Source: Moringa oleifera (taxonomy: Eukaryota; Streptophyta; Magnoliopsida; Brassicales; Moringaceae). From it: a stretch of DNA of 64,000 nucleotides. Of the stretch, positions 49,451 through 60,293 are shown piece after piece (position 1 is the stretch's first letter; each line of letters starts with the position of its first letter). Under the pieces are notes generated by a model. The model was not told the DNA's origin. It ran no database searches and worked only from the letters and a program-made list of their open reading frames with translations. Location of the stretch: the NCBI GenBank assembly GCA_021397835.1, contig JAJFZO010000230.1, positions 5,698,001 to 5,762,000 on the forward strand. The letters are read 5' to 3'. Made by a program: the position numbers and the translations under genes.

Positions 49451-50040
49451 AAAATGAAATCTTGAGCAATGTGTTTTTACTTAAATTGAGATTATCATTT
49501 ATTCTTAAAGCAATTATTTACATGATTATATGATTTTTGTCATGCAATATTTTTCCTCAACTTTTTCGTCATAATCATGATGGAAATTCAGGAAATTTCA
49601 AGAAAATAGAAAACAAAAAAGAAAGATAATGAACAAACATACATGATTATCTTTTCTTCATACTCTTATGATAATAAATTACCCCTGCTATTTTTCTCAG
49701 AATGATGGCCAAAAATAAGAAGATATTAATAAATGAACCATTTTAATTAAAAAAATCAATAAATAAGAATTTAAAATAAAAAATGATTTATATTTATAGT
49801 TGTTCTTAGAAAAAGTGTTTTGGTACCCTACTGATTCCCGAACCTAACTTTGATTATCTCAAACCAAAATCTTCTACTTTAATAACGTAAATGACTTAAT
49901 GTTTACTACAAAAGTGTGGTAGATATTACTACGTGACCAATGAATAAATGATAAGGCCTCCGTTCATTTTTTGTCTTACTAAAATCAAATAAAAACCATA
50001 AGATTTAAGGCGGTCGACCACTTCACATCGCGCACACGTT

Positions 50041-50171
50041 GTGACCATTTTGGTATTACAATATTATGTAAATTTATCATCATAAATGTTCGTTCAAATT
50101 CGTGTGCGACTATTTTGGTATTACTATATTATGTAAATTTATTAACATAAATGTTTGTTCGAATTTTACTG
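50041..50171. repeat. Tandem repeat, two units of about 66 bp
   Basis: ATTTTGGTATTACAATATTA (first unit) and ATTTTGGTATTACTATATTA (second) are followed by ATGTAAATTTAT and CATAAATGTTYGTTC in both. It lies in the central spacer of the inverted-repeat structure, where I saw no transposase-like frame. Confidence 0.75.
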
Positions 50172-50862
50172 TCATTACAATGAAATTAAATGAACTCTCC
50201 TACCTTAAAGATTTGAAAAAAATCATCAATATGATAAATCCTATATTCCATTGTGGGATTCTAATTTGTATATGTAATTTTTATCTTAGCTATTTACGTC
50301 CTCCACCAAAAAAAAAAAGAGGCATAATATATATAAACATTATTGATAACTAATTTGAACGAAAAAAATAAAGAAGAAATTACACACACAAACAGCTAAT
50401 TTGAACATTGCATGACAAAATCATGACAATCATGCAAATAATCTGGAACAAAGAAAACCAAGTTCCCTGCAAGAATAAATGATAATTTTAGACTAGGTAA
50501 AACAAATTGCCTTAAAGTTTCATTTTCTCCTAAATAGGTAATCTGACAAAGCTCCTTCTTTGTAAACAATTATTCAAGCTTGCCTACTATGAGCTTTACA
50601 CAAGACATTATATTTTTAGGCCCAACCAACATTGTGAGTTTGGTTTAAAAGTAAGCTCATTGGTTTTTTTAACTCAAACATACATCATTTTTATTTTGAT
50701 CTGACTCCTACTCGGATTCATCTGAAAGTAACCCCAAGTAAATTCTAAATTCATCCTCATGAGCCTAAAGTGTTTACTTCATATTTTCCGAGACTGCGAC
50801 ACCCATATTAACCAAATCCAAGAATTTGAGTTTACTTCTCCAAATCGTAAGAGTTTGATGAC

Positions 50863-51460
50863 ATGTTTACTAACCAAGATCGTGGAATCAGAGTGAGGAA
50901 TCATAATGAACCTCATGTTTCCTTACCTATTTTTATCATTAAATGGAAATGGGATTGTGTGGTTCCCACATAAATTTGGGAATGAGGAATAAGAGTGGTA
51001 AACATAAGGCCTCCACCGGATTGGCACTCCCATTCTTGCATGTCAAGTAAAATTATTATTTTTTCCTTCATTTATTTTCAAATTTATGGGTAGAATAAGA
51101 AAAAAACAAAAAAACCAAAATGCCCTTATTTTATGTTTATGAATTAAGAATTTATTTTTCATGGATGATCATAAGTTTAAATAATACTTATCTAAGTTTT
51201 CCTAAAATTTTAAAATTATTAGAATATGCGATATTATTTTTTCTCAACTGAAAATATACAAATCTACTTAAAGGGTATATAAGTATATTTATAACAACTC
51301 ATTTTGATTTTGAATTAAAATAAATGTATGACAAGGATTCACAATCCTGAAACCCAAGGAAACACCTTATTTTGAATCTAATTCCTCATTCTGATTCTTA
51401 CCCATTTCGAATTCTATCCACTCCGATTCTTATTCATTTCGATTACTTGTGAGTAAACAT
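50863..51460. mobile_element. 598-bp MITE-like element with ATGTTTACT ends
   Basis: The left end reads ATGTTTACTAACCAAGATCG. The reverse complement of the right end reads ATGTTTACTCACAAGTAATC. Subterminal parts are also inverted relatives: GGAATCAGAGTGAGGAATCA near the left, AAGAATCAGAATGAGGAATT reading in from the right. There is no coding capacity. A degraded relative lies near 21950-22165. The ends resemble hAT-type MITEs common in plants; superfamily uncertain. Confidence 0.6.
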
Positions 51461-51947
51461 ACTCTTATTTTTTTGAACTAGCTTTTCAATGATCTGTACT
51501 AGGGTTACTTTTACACTAAGTTCAAAAAATTTAAGCATTAACCCCCTCTCTAAGCCAAGTACAAAAGTTTGAACATTAACCACTGATGCCATCTCTCTCT
51601 CTCTCTCTCTCCTCTATCAAAATCCAAACAGCGAAAATCCAAACTTTTTCTCTTCCTTTTCTCTTATTCTTTTTATTTTTTCTTCTCCTTCGTTTCTTCT
51701 CTCTATTTCTTTCTCCTTCTTTCTTTCTTCTCTTTCTTCTTCTTTCTTCTCTCAATCTTTGCAACCTTTCTGCTTTTTGGTCTTTCTCTTCATCTTTCTC
51801 TTTTTTTATATTGCTCCCTTAATGTGTGGCTCAATCCCATCAAATCTCCCATTAACCCATTTCTCCACGTTTCCCTTTTCCTTTGATTTGATCTTGATTT
51901 AAATTTTTTAGTCAAAAAGAAGTTATCTACATGACATGCATGGGCTT

Positions 51948-52415
51948 TGTTATCCCAAGTTGAGCTCATTTTCTGTGTCGTGCCAAGATCATTGGATCAC
52001 CCCAAGTCATGGAAGATCAGTTGAGTACCATGGATCTTTTGTATTTATGTTATATTTATGAGTTGTCCAAGTTGCTAATGCTTTTTTGCATGGTTTGAAT
52101 TGTAACCTCTTCCACTGTTGGCTTATCACAGCCAAAGATGTCCTCAACACTCTTTGAGGGAACTAGTGTTGGACATAAAGACTAGTCCTTGAACAAGGCC
52201 AACAAACAATCTCCAAATGATGAAAGCCAATAGTAAAATAGCTTACAACTCAAGCCATGTAAAAGCTTAACAAGCTACCTTGCACGATCCACAAATAAAA
52301 CATAAAGAGAGAGAGAGTCAATGAACCTCTATTTACCTTTCCATGACTTGTGATAACACAAATGAACTTAGCACAAAAGTGGGCTCAACTTAGAAAAGAA
52401 AAGACACATGAGTAT
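51948..52415. mobile_element. Nested foldback of about 470 bp
   Basis: The two halves are inverted relatives meeting near 52185 (ACTAGTGTTGGACATAAAGA then CTAGT). The outer phrase AAGTTGAGCTCATTTTCTG from the left pairs with AAGTTGAGCCCACTTTTGTG from the right. Inner phrases CATGGTTTGAATTGTAA and CATGGCTTGAGTTGTAA also pair. It interrupts the right arm of the larger inverted repeat, so it is the younger insertion. Confidence 0.55.
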
Positions 52416-54189
52416 CAATAAGAGGGCTCCACGTGAGTGACAATAAAGAGTGATAATTTTTTTTTTTTTTTGTGAAAAGACCAACTTGGAGAACCTCACG
52501 CGCAAATGCCAGCTCCAAACCCATCAATGACTAGATTAGTGAAGCAAACAAAGGAAAGGATGGAAATCTAGCAAATGGGATGAATCTAATGAAGAATCAA
52601 GTAGACATGTGAAAAACCATTGAAGGAGCAAATAGGACAAGTTCACACAGACTTGACCATATAAAGGCCAGAGATAGCTACCAAAGGGCAAGTAATCAAA
52701 AATAACAGAACTGAAATTTTCCTTATTCAACACCCAACAAAACTAAAGTGGGTCAACTTCCATTATATTTTAATTAGGAACATTTGAAATAACTAATCCT
52801 GAATTGAGCAATGCACCCATGTATGCAGCAAGAATAAACCAAATCAGGAAAGCTATAAGGGCATTATCACTCACATGGTATGTCATATTCCTGGTGGCTG
52901 GTGCCCATTCTTCCAGAATTCTCTTCTTCGAAAGGTCTGGATCTGCAGTAGGAGGCAACCGCACATCAAACCCCGCTTCTGCCTCTGAAGGCTGCATATT
53001 CATCACAAATCCCTGGAAACAACAAAATCCATCATAGGTGTCCCACTCAAACAAATTAACAACATGAGACATACAATCAGCAGCTTATCTGAACAATGCC
53101 CATTCATCCAAAACATTAACATCCACATGGAAGCGAAGTGCAATTGAACTGACTCACAGATGGGGAAGGAATCCCGGCTTTCAAATACACGGGATTAACC
53201 GATATAACCTCTGAATTCGCCGCTCGCCCAGCCTTGACAACATCGAACTGAGTCTCCCTGAACTTAGTGATTAACTCAACACTCTTCATCAGATTCTCCA
53301 TGGCTCCATTATCATACATCCTGGAGCCGTGCCCAGGAACCCCAGTGGCCTTGATGACGAGCTCCCACGGGGTCCTGTCCGCGTAGAAAACCCTGTACTA
53401 GTCTCCGGGGTTCGCCTGGCCTTCGTCCATCATGAAACCCAGGTTTAGCTCCCGGAAGTCGGGGGAGCCGGCGAACTTCGCCATCCCGTTGAGCCCTCCA
53501 ATTTCCTCGTCGGGAACGTACGACACGTGAACCGTGCGGGTGGGAGCGAAGCCTTTTGACTTGAGGGAGCGGATGGCCTCCAGGTACTGCACACCAATGC
53601 ACTTGTCATCCTGTGCCCCACGGGCAAAGATCTCGCCGGCGGGGGTGCGTTGGGCAGAGAAGGGTGGGTGGACCCACTTGGCGGGCTCAGCGGGGACGGA
53701 GTCAAGGTGGGAGTTGAAGAGGATAGAAGAGAGGGAAGGATTAGAGCCGGGCCAAGTGAGGAGGAGTACCGGCTTACCCGGGACGAACTCGAGGGTCTGG
53801 ACGTTGAGGCCGAGTGGTTCAGCTTGGGAGATGAGAAAGGAGATCGGACCGGTATAGTTGGGGTTGGGGTGTGCTGTGTTGAACCTCAGGTACCGTTGGA
53901 ATCTCGTGATGGGGGTCTCTTCTTCTCCTTCCTGCAGGCTTTCTTGAGGATGGGTTGCTGCAGAGAGGGAAGGGAGTGAGAAGAAGAGAACGACAGCTAG
54001 GAGGAGCAAGAGACAGTGAAATGCGGCCATTGCTTTGGGACTTGGGCCTGCAGAAAGTGACTGATTAGTCAGCTAAGTACACAATGGCAGCTGCCAATTT
54101 AAAAGTCAAAGATTCTCCAACCTGAAGAGGACTGTGAGATCTGGCTGCTTTGTTACATTTGCCTCTTTATCTCCACTACTCTTACAAAT

Positions 54190-54995
54190 TACTTTATTTC
54201 ATACGGAATCATTTTTGTAATATTTGATTAATTTTTATCATAAAATTATAATTTTTTTTAAAAAAATTATTTTTTAAAATTTTAAAATAATTATTTTAAA
54301 ATAAATTTTCGAAATAATTATTTTATAAAAATAAAAAATTATTATATTTTTTATTTTTAACATACCATTGATGAAAATTTTAAATTATTATTACATATTT
54401 ATAATAACTTTATTTTTTATTTTTAAATAATTTATCAAAAATTAAAAATATTATTATTATTAAAATATTAATTAATATTAAATTTAATTTTATAATATTA
54501 ATATTTAAAAATAAAAAATAATTATTAACATATTATTTAGTTAATATTATTTTTATAATAATAATATTTTTATTTTTAAATAATTTATCAAAAAAATAAA
54601 AAATATTACTTTTATTAAAATATTAATTAATTTTAATTTTAATTTTATAATATTAATATTTAAAAATAAAAATAATTATTAATATATTATTTAGTTAATG
54701 TTATTTTTATAATAATTTATTATTATAAAATATTTATTTATTAATATTATTTTAATAAAAATTAATTAAATTATAATTAATTTAATTAAAAGATATACTA
54801 GTCTTTTAAACTTATTGTAATTATTTTCTTACCTTATTCTTTAATGAATCAAACACATGAAAATGAATTCATATTCTATTCAATTTCAATAAACCAAACA
54901 TAATAATATTTATTTTTTTTATTTTTTCTCTTTATTATTTTTAAAAAATATTTTTTTATTCTTTTTTTATTTTATTTCACGAATCAAACATGTCA
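54190..54995. repeat. AT-rich insertion of about 0.8 kb upstream of the broken aminoacylase copy
   Basis: The flanks on both sides match the upstream region of the intact copy: TAATTTAAAAGTCAAA-type sequence on one side, ATAATTTAATTTAATTT at 55006 against 63107 on the other. The DNA between is almost purely A/T and absent from the intact copy. Inside, a unit of about 153 bp (AAATAATTTATCAAAA ... TTATTTAGTTAAT) is tandemly repeated from about 54425 to 54725. Confidence 0.65.
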
Positions 54996-55169
54996 TTAAT
55001 GTATAATTTAATTTAATTTAAAATTAACTAAGTTATCTTCATTGATGTAATGAATTTGGCATAAGCTGTCATCTCAATAGTACAATTTAGAGGTTGCTTT
55101 GAATTTTTAAAGAAAATTTCTGATTTAACCAGTCTAATTTAATGTTAATTTAATATATTTTTCTAAATT

Positions 55170-58100
55170 ATTTACATAACCATTGAATAAATAAATATAT
55201 AACAAATCAGACAAATTTGTCTTTAATCAACCAGAATCTTGATGCATAAGCAGTGATGCAGGTAAAAAATGAGTTTAACATGTATACTTAAAAGTTGAGT
55301 TTAGAAATGTAATATATTTTTCAAATAAATATTATTTTAAAATTTACACTTTTCTTAATTATTTTTTTAAATAAATTTTTATCTATTAATTTTATTTAAA
55401 TTAAATTATGATAAAAAATTAAAATTAATGATATTTTTATTATCTGCATGTTTGTGTATTTTTTTATTGTTCCTGAAATATTTATTTGTGTTTGTCAAAA
55501 AATTTAAATCAAAATTCATATTTTTAATTTAAATATTTTAAATAATTAATTTTTTGAATAAAATTTAATTTAATCAAAATTAATAAATCATATTTTAAAA
55601 TATTTTAAAAAGTAAATATTTGATTAAAAAATAAAATTCAAATTTTAAATAATATTCATACCATTTTTTATAATAATAATTAAAAATTTATCATAAATAA
55701 CTAATGAAATAAATTATTAATATCACAGCAATATTTTAAATTAATAAAAATTAATAGAATAATGATAATCCCAGCTACTATAAGGATGTAATTTCATCAA
55801 TTAAATTTCAATTATGCGTGATCATTTGAAACTTAAACTTGTGTTATAAAAATATGGGATGATGATTACTTTGGATTTGATTTTTTAATGAAGAAATATG
55901 TTCATAATTAATAATAAAATTGCAATACAAATAATAAATTTAAACTTACCATATATATATATATTTAATGTTTGCAGCGTGACCACATATGTGGAAGATT
56001 TTCCAAAATTGAGCTTAGGAAAGAAAAAATTATTTTTATTCAAATTTTCAAAGTTCATCAAGTTACAAGTACTTATAAATTTGTCAAAAATAATTTCATC
56101 ATCGATTTAATGGTAACCATAATGCTCAAATAGATGGACGAACTTACAGATTTAACAAAATAATATAATAAAAAATTTATTTATTTTAATAACAATTTAT
56201 CATATTTTCAAGACGATGCGTATTTAATTAGTACATATTATGTTTATTTTAATTTTTATTAATATTTTTATTTTTATGATATTTAAAAAAATTATTATTT
56301 TTATTTGATTAAATGTGGTTGAAAGGTTGAAAAGGTATTCTCTTACTCAAAATTAAAATGTAAGAAAAAATATTTTAAAAAAGTGATTATAATTGAAGAT
56401 GAAGTTTACTTTTTTTTTCAATGTTTAAACATAAAATATTATAAATATAAATATTAGTTTTTTTATAAATAACCTTATTCAATGTATAATTATACTAAAA
56501 TTCAGGAAAATGTTATGTTAAGTGGGATTGCATTCCTAGTGGTCAGAGGATGATTATTTTATAATCACACGAATGATAATGGTTAAAGCCATTTATTAGT
56601 TTTATACACTATCAATTTGTATACATGATATATGAAAAACAATGTTAATTTGTAATAATGTGTTATGATCCAAGAATGTATCTGCGCAAAAATTTATGTC
56701 AATGTTTTTAAATTGCATCAATTGTGAATATGAATAAATAAAAATTAATCATATGATATTAATATCTATGTTATTATTATTGTCCTAATATTTCATAGTT
56801 AGAGATTAGATTAATGTAATCTATATATTGATAATCATTGTCAAACTAAAGACAATAACTTATAGTCTAAATTATATTATTCTTGTTTTTGTGAAGTTCT
56901 TTAACATAGACTTACAAATTTTAAAATTGCGTTACCCCGCAAAAAACAAAGCAACTCCTTTGGAAGAGTTAATATTTAGGAATGCGAGTACATTAACTAT
57001 ATGTGATTCTATATATGCATATGTAATTTGAGTAAAATAAATTAAATTTATTTTAAAATAAAGTTTAATATTACTAATTTTTTTTTCTTTAATAACTTAT
57101 ATTGTTAAAATAAAAACTAATTATATCATAAGACATGCAATTCATTTATAATTTCAAATTAAGACCTATAAAAAAATAATACATATATTATAAACTTATA
57201 TTTTTATTAAATTATTTATGAAACTTTCGTCTATAATTTTTATTAAATATTAATAATTTTACGTACACATGATGTGTATGTGCATGTGCATGTGATTTTT
57301 ACTTGTGTAATTATCCAAATATTTTTTTAAAACACTATCAAAACAAAAAAAAAAATTTTTCGATATTAAATTTAATAAAAATATGTTTATATATAAATAT
57401 TTAAATAAAATAAAAAATAATTTATTTATTTTAATAGTAATTAAAAAATATTAAGATAATTATACAATTAAAAATCACATATACTTAAGTGTATATACAA
57501 AAATATTAATATTAACAAAAATTATACATGAAAATTTTATATTTAAAATCTAACAAAAATGTAAGTATCAAATCAATATAATTTTTTTTACAAATCTCGA
57601 TTTGAGACTGTAAATAAAATGTAAGTTTTTTTTATTTAATTATTTTTAAAAATATATATATTCACTATATATATGTAACAAATAAATTTTTATTAATTTA
57701 ATATATTTTTAAAAGAAGATATTTATTGTTCAATGAAAAAAATTAATATATTTTGATATTTTAATTTGATGTAGGATGCAATATATTTTCAATAAATGAC
57801 AAAAATATCTCAAAGTAATTTTTCTTCAAGTAGCAAATTTTTATTATATTATTTTTAGTTATGAATATTTTATTAAATCTTTTATTATTTTTGTAATCTT
57901 GTATGTTTTTATTTTATGAGTGAATTTAATAATTTATTTAAATTTTAAATTATAATTTTAAATAAAATAAATATTATATAAAACTTTAAAAAAAATACTC
58001 TCTTCAAACTAATCATAAACTTCAAAACATATTCAAATCAAAATATCATAAACTTCAAAACGTATCCAAGCAAATTTTTACTCATCGAAATAATCAAACT

Positions 58101-59938
58101 CATCATTGACTCAAACTACTATTAAAAAAATTAAACATATTTTTTATTAAAATACCAAAAAATAATTTGAATAAATTTTACACTTCAAATTAATCTCTTA
58201 ATTTTAAATATTTTTTAACTCATAAACAACTTATTTTAAATTTTTAATAAATTAATTTTTAAAAAATGTATTTTTATACTTAAAAATATTTATTTATTTA
58301 TTATAACTTGATTTTTTTTTCATTCCTAAAAATTTCAAGTCAAAATTTATAACACAAGATTCTCATTTTAATATATTCAATTTTAAATTTTTTGATAAAA
58401 TTTAATTTGATTCGTATTAATAAATTAAATTCAATTTATCACATTTAAAATTTATTTTTAATTTTTTAAAAATATTATTCAAAATTTTAAACAATATTTA
58501 TTTTTTTACATAATTTATTATTATTTTTATCATCAACAAATATTTTATATGACAAAATAACTCTGGGCATAATGGATTTATATTGAGTTTTATAACAAAT
58601 GACTCATCAAATAAGTTATTAGTATAACAATAATATTAAAAAATAAAGAGAATTAATAAAATAAAACCAAAACAATTGCAACTTAAAAAAGTTTAATATG
58701 AAAAAAAGGGACTAGCACTGGCTTTAGACACATTGGATGAAAGGAATCATTTTATCATATAAAATAATTATCAATATATATGATAATAATAACAATTCTT
58801 GCCTTTAATTTAATTGATTTACATTTAATTTTATCTTTTAAATGATTTAAAATTTATAACAAAAAATTAATTTTATAAACAAATTACTATATCTAATCTT
58901 GAAACTTAAAGCATATAAGAGCCTAAACACAATCAAAGATTTGATATAATACTTATAATTGAAAAAGAATATAATAACAATAATAAACCACAAAAAATAT
59001 AAAAATTGTTTTAAAAATAGTTTCATCATTTATTGAAATCAGAGTCACATTCTCTATCAAAAAAATATCAAGATATATTAATTTTTTTGTTATAATAATA
59101 ACTATATCAATTTTTGAAAATATAAATTAGAGACTGACGAATATAAAGATCAAAACTTACTCTTTTATGTATATTATTTTTAAAAGAGGCTCCTACTAAA
59201 CTAGTTTGATGAAAAAGCTTTAACAATAATTTCATTTACAATATCGTAATATAAAATATAATAAAACAAAAATATTCAATAATATTTTAAGTTATTGGAA
59301 GAAACATCAAGAGATTGATTTCAAAGTTATAAATCAATGTAATTTAAAATATAATAAATAAAAATTAACTAAATCTCAAATATTTTAAAATAAATTTAAT
59401 CAAAATTCTACATATTATATCATAAAATAAATATTATTTAAAACTTTAAAGAAAAATCTAAATTTCAAAACGTTTTTAAATAGATTTTAATCAATAAAAA
59501 ATAATCAACATAAACCTTATCAAAAATTTAAAAAATTAAAAATATTCAAATTAAAAATTTGATATTACATATTTTTAAAAATTTTTGTAAATGTTAAAAA
59601 AATATTTAAATTATCGCTTTTTAAGTATTAAAAATATATTTTTTGAAAAAATTATTATCAAAATTTTAATAAATTAATAATAAATAATTTACGAATAAAA
59701 AATTATTTAAAATTAAAAATTAATTCAAAATAAACTGTACAATTTATTGAAATTATTATATCACAAAAAAAAAAATGTTAAGTTTCTGTTTTACAGTAGT
59801 GTGGATCAAAATTCAGTTTAACTATTTTACATTAATCATGCTCAGGAGACTTTTTGAAATTCAAGATAAAAATTAAGAGAAAGAGTATTATTCAAAATTT
59901 AAAATGATACTCACTCTAAATTATATTATATAAATAAA
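55170..59938. other. AT-rich spacer between the two aminoacylase copies
   Basis: About 4.8 kb of extremely AT-rich sequence with no recognisable exon on either strand; open frames here are all low-complexity. Blocks near 57960-58560 and 59300-59960 resemble AT-rich stretches near 8300 and 12600. Low-complexity composition makes any finer annotation unsafe. Confidence 0.6.
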
Positions 59939-60293
59939 CTTCATGCCATCTTAAGTTAGGTCATTCAACATCATAATATTTATCAGCATGTTTATCAACA
60001 TAGTAAGTATTAGAAATGCTCTCAAGAACTCCAAGGCTCTGGAACTTAGAAATTAAAGAGGATAAATCAGGCAATGAAACAACAAAGATGAAGGAGAGTC
60101 CCTTTGTCTCCGGTAGAGATTCACTAAGGAGCATGGACAAATTACATTAATAGTATTTAAAGTAAATTATTATATACAGAATCCGATATAGGTGCAAAAA
60201 ATGCTAGAGGGATGCGACAAATCATACTTGTACCAGACTGTCACGACATTGAATTCGGTAAATGATCACTGTCCTCCCCACACTTCACCCACT

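Larger units (their letters stand above)
50555..52745. repeat. Right arm of the large inverted repeat, with two nested insertions
   Basis: This arm pairs with 48165-49450. It is longer because it contains a 598-bp element (50863-51460) and a foldback of about 470 bp (51948-52415) that the left arm lacks. Its outer part (about 52420-52745) is also homologous, in the same orientation, to 61310-61660 in intron 2 of the intact copy. That segment therefore predates the duplication, or was reduced there. Confidence 0.7.
46444..54030 (-). pseudogene. Aminoacylase-1-like (M20 peptidase) gene copy with a nonsense codon
   Basis: Four exons (minus): 53158-54030, 52875-53012, 46644-46883 and 46444-46542, lengths 873, 138, 240 and 99 nt, each colinear with the intact copy and with intact GT-AG borders. 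The reading frame is open except for one TAG at 53398-53400 (codon 211), where the intact copy has CAG (Gln) in NPGDQYRVF. Translation would stop after 210 of 449 residues. This keeps the signal peptide, HLDS, GAQDDK and PDEE motifs but loses the dimerisation domain and the late zinc-ligand histidine in LLHDHNE. The change is one C-to-T transition in a CHG context. With every other feature intact, inactivation looks recent, or the base is an allele or an error. Intron 2 is 5991 bp (1026 bp in the intact copy). It could still be transcribed. Confidence 0.85.
46079..55165. repeat. Proximal unit of the aminoacylase tandem duplication
   Basis: The left edge near 46079 (CCATCTTAAGTTAG) matches 59940; the right edge, beyond the promoter, is near 55165 (AAGAAAATTTCTGATTTAAC), matching about 63235. 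The unit is 9.1 kb against about 3.3 kb for the distal one. The difference is about 5 kb in intron 2 and about 0.8 kb upstream of the gene. Exon 1 stays very similar between units, while introns and flanks have diverged more. Confidence 0.75.

Noticed and set aside
55231..55262. AGAATCTTGATGCATAAGCA resembles the start of miR172
   Set aside because: Only the first 12 bases agree with the mature miR172 I remember, and no complementary arm was seen nearby.
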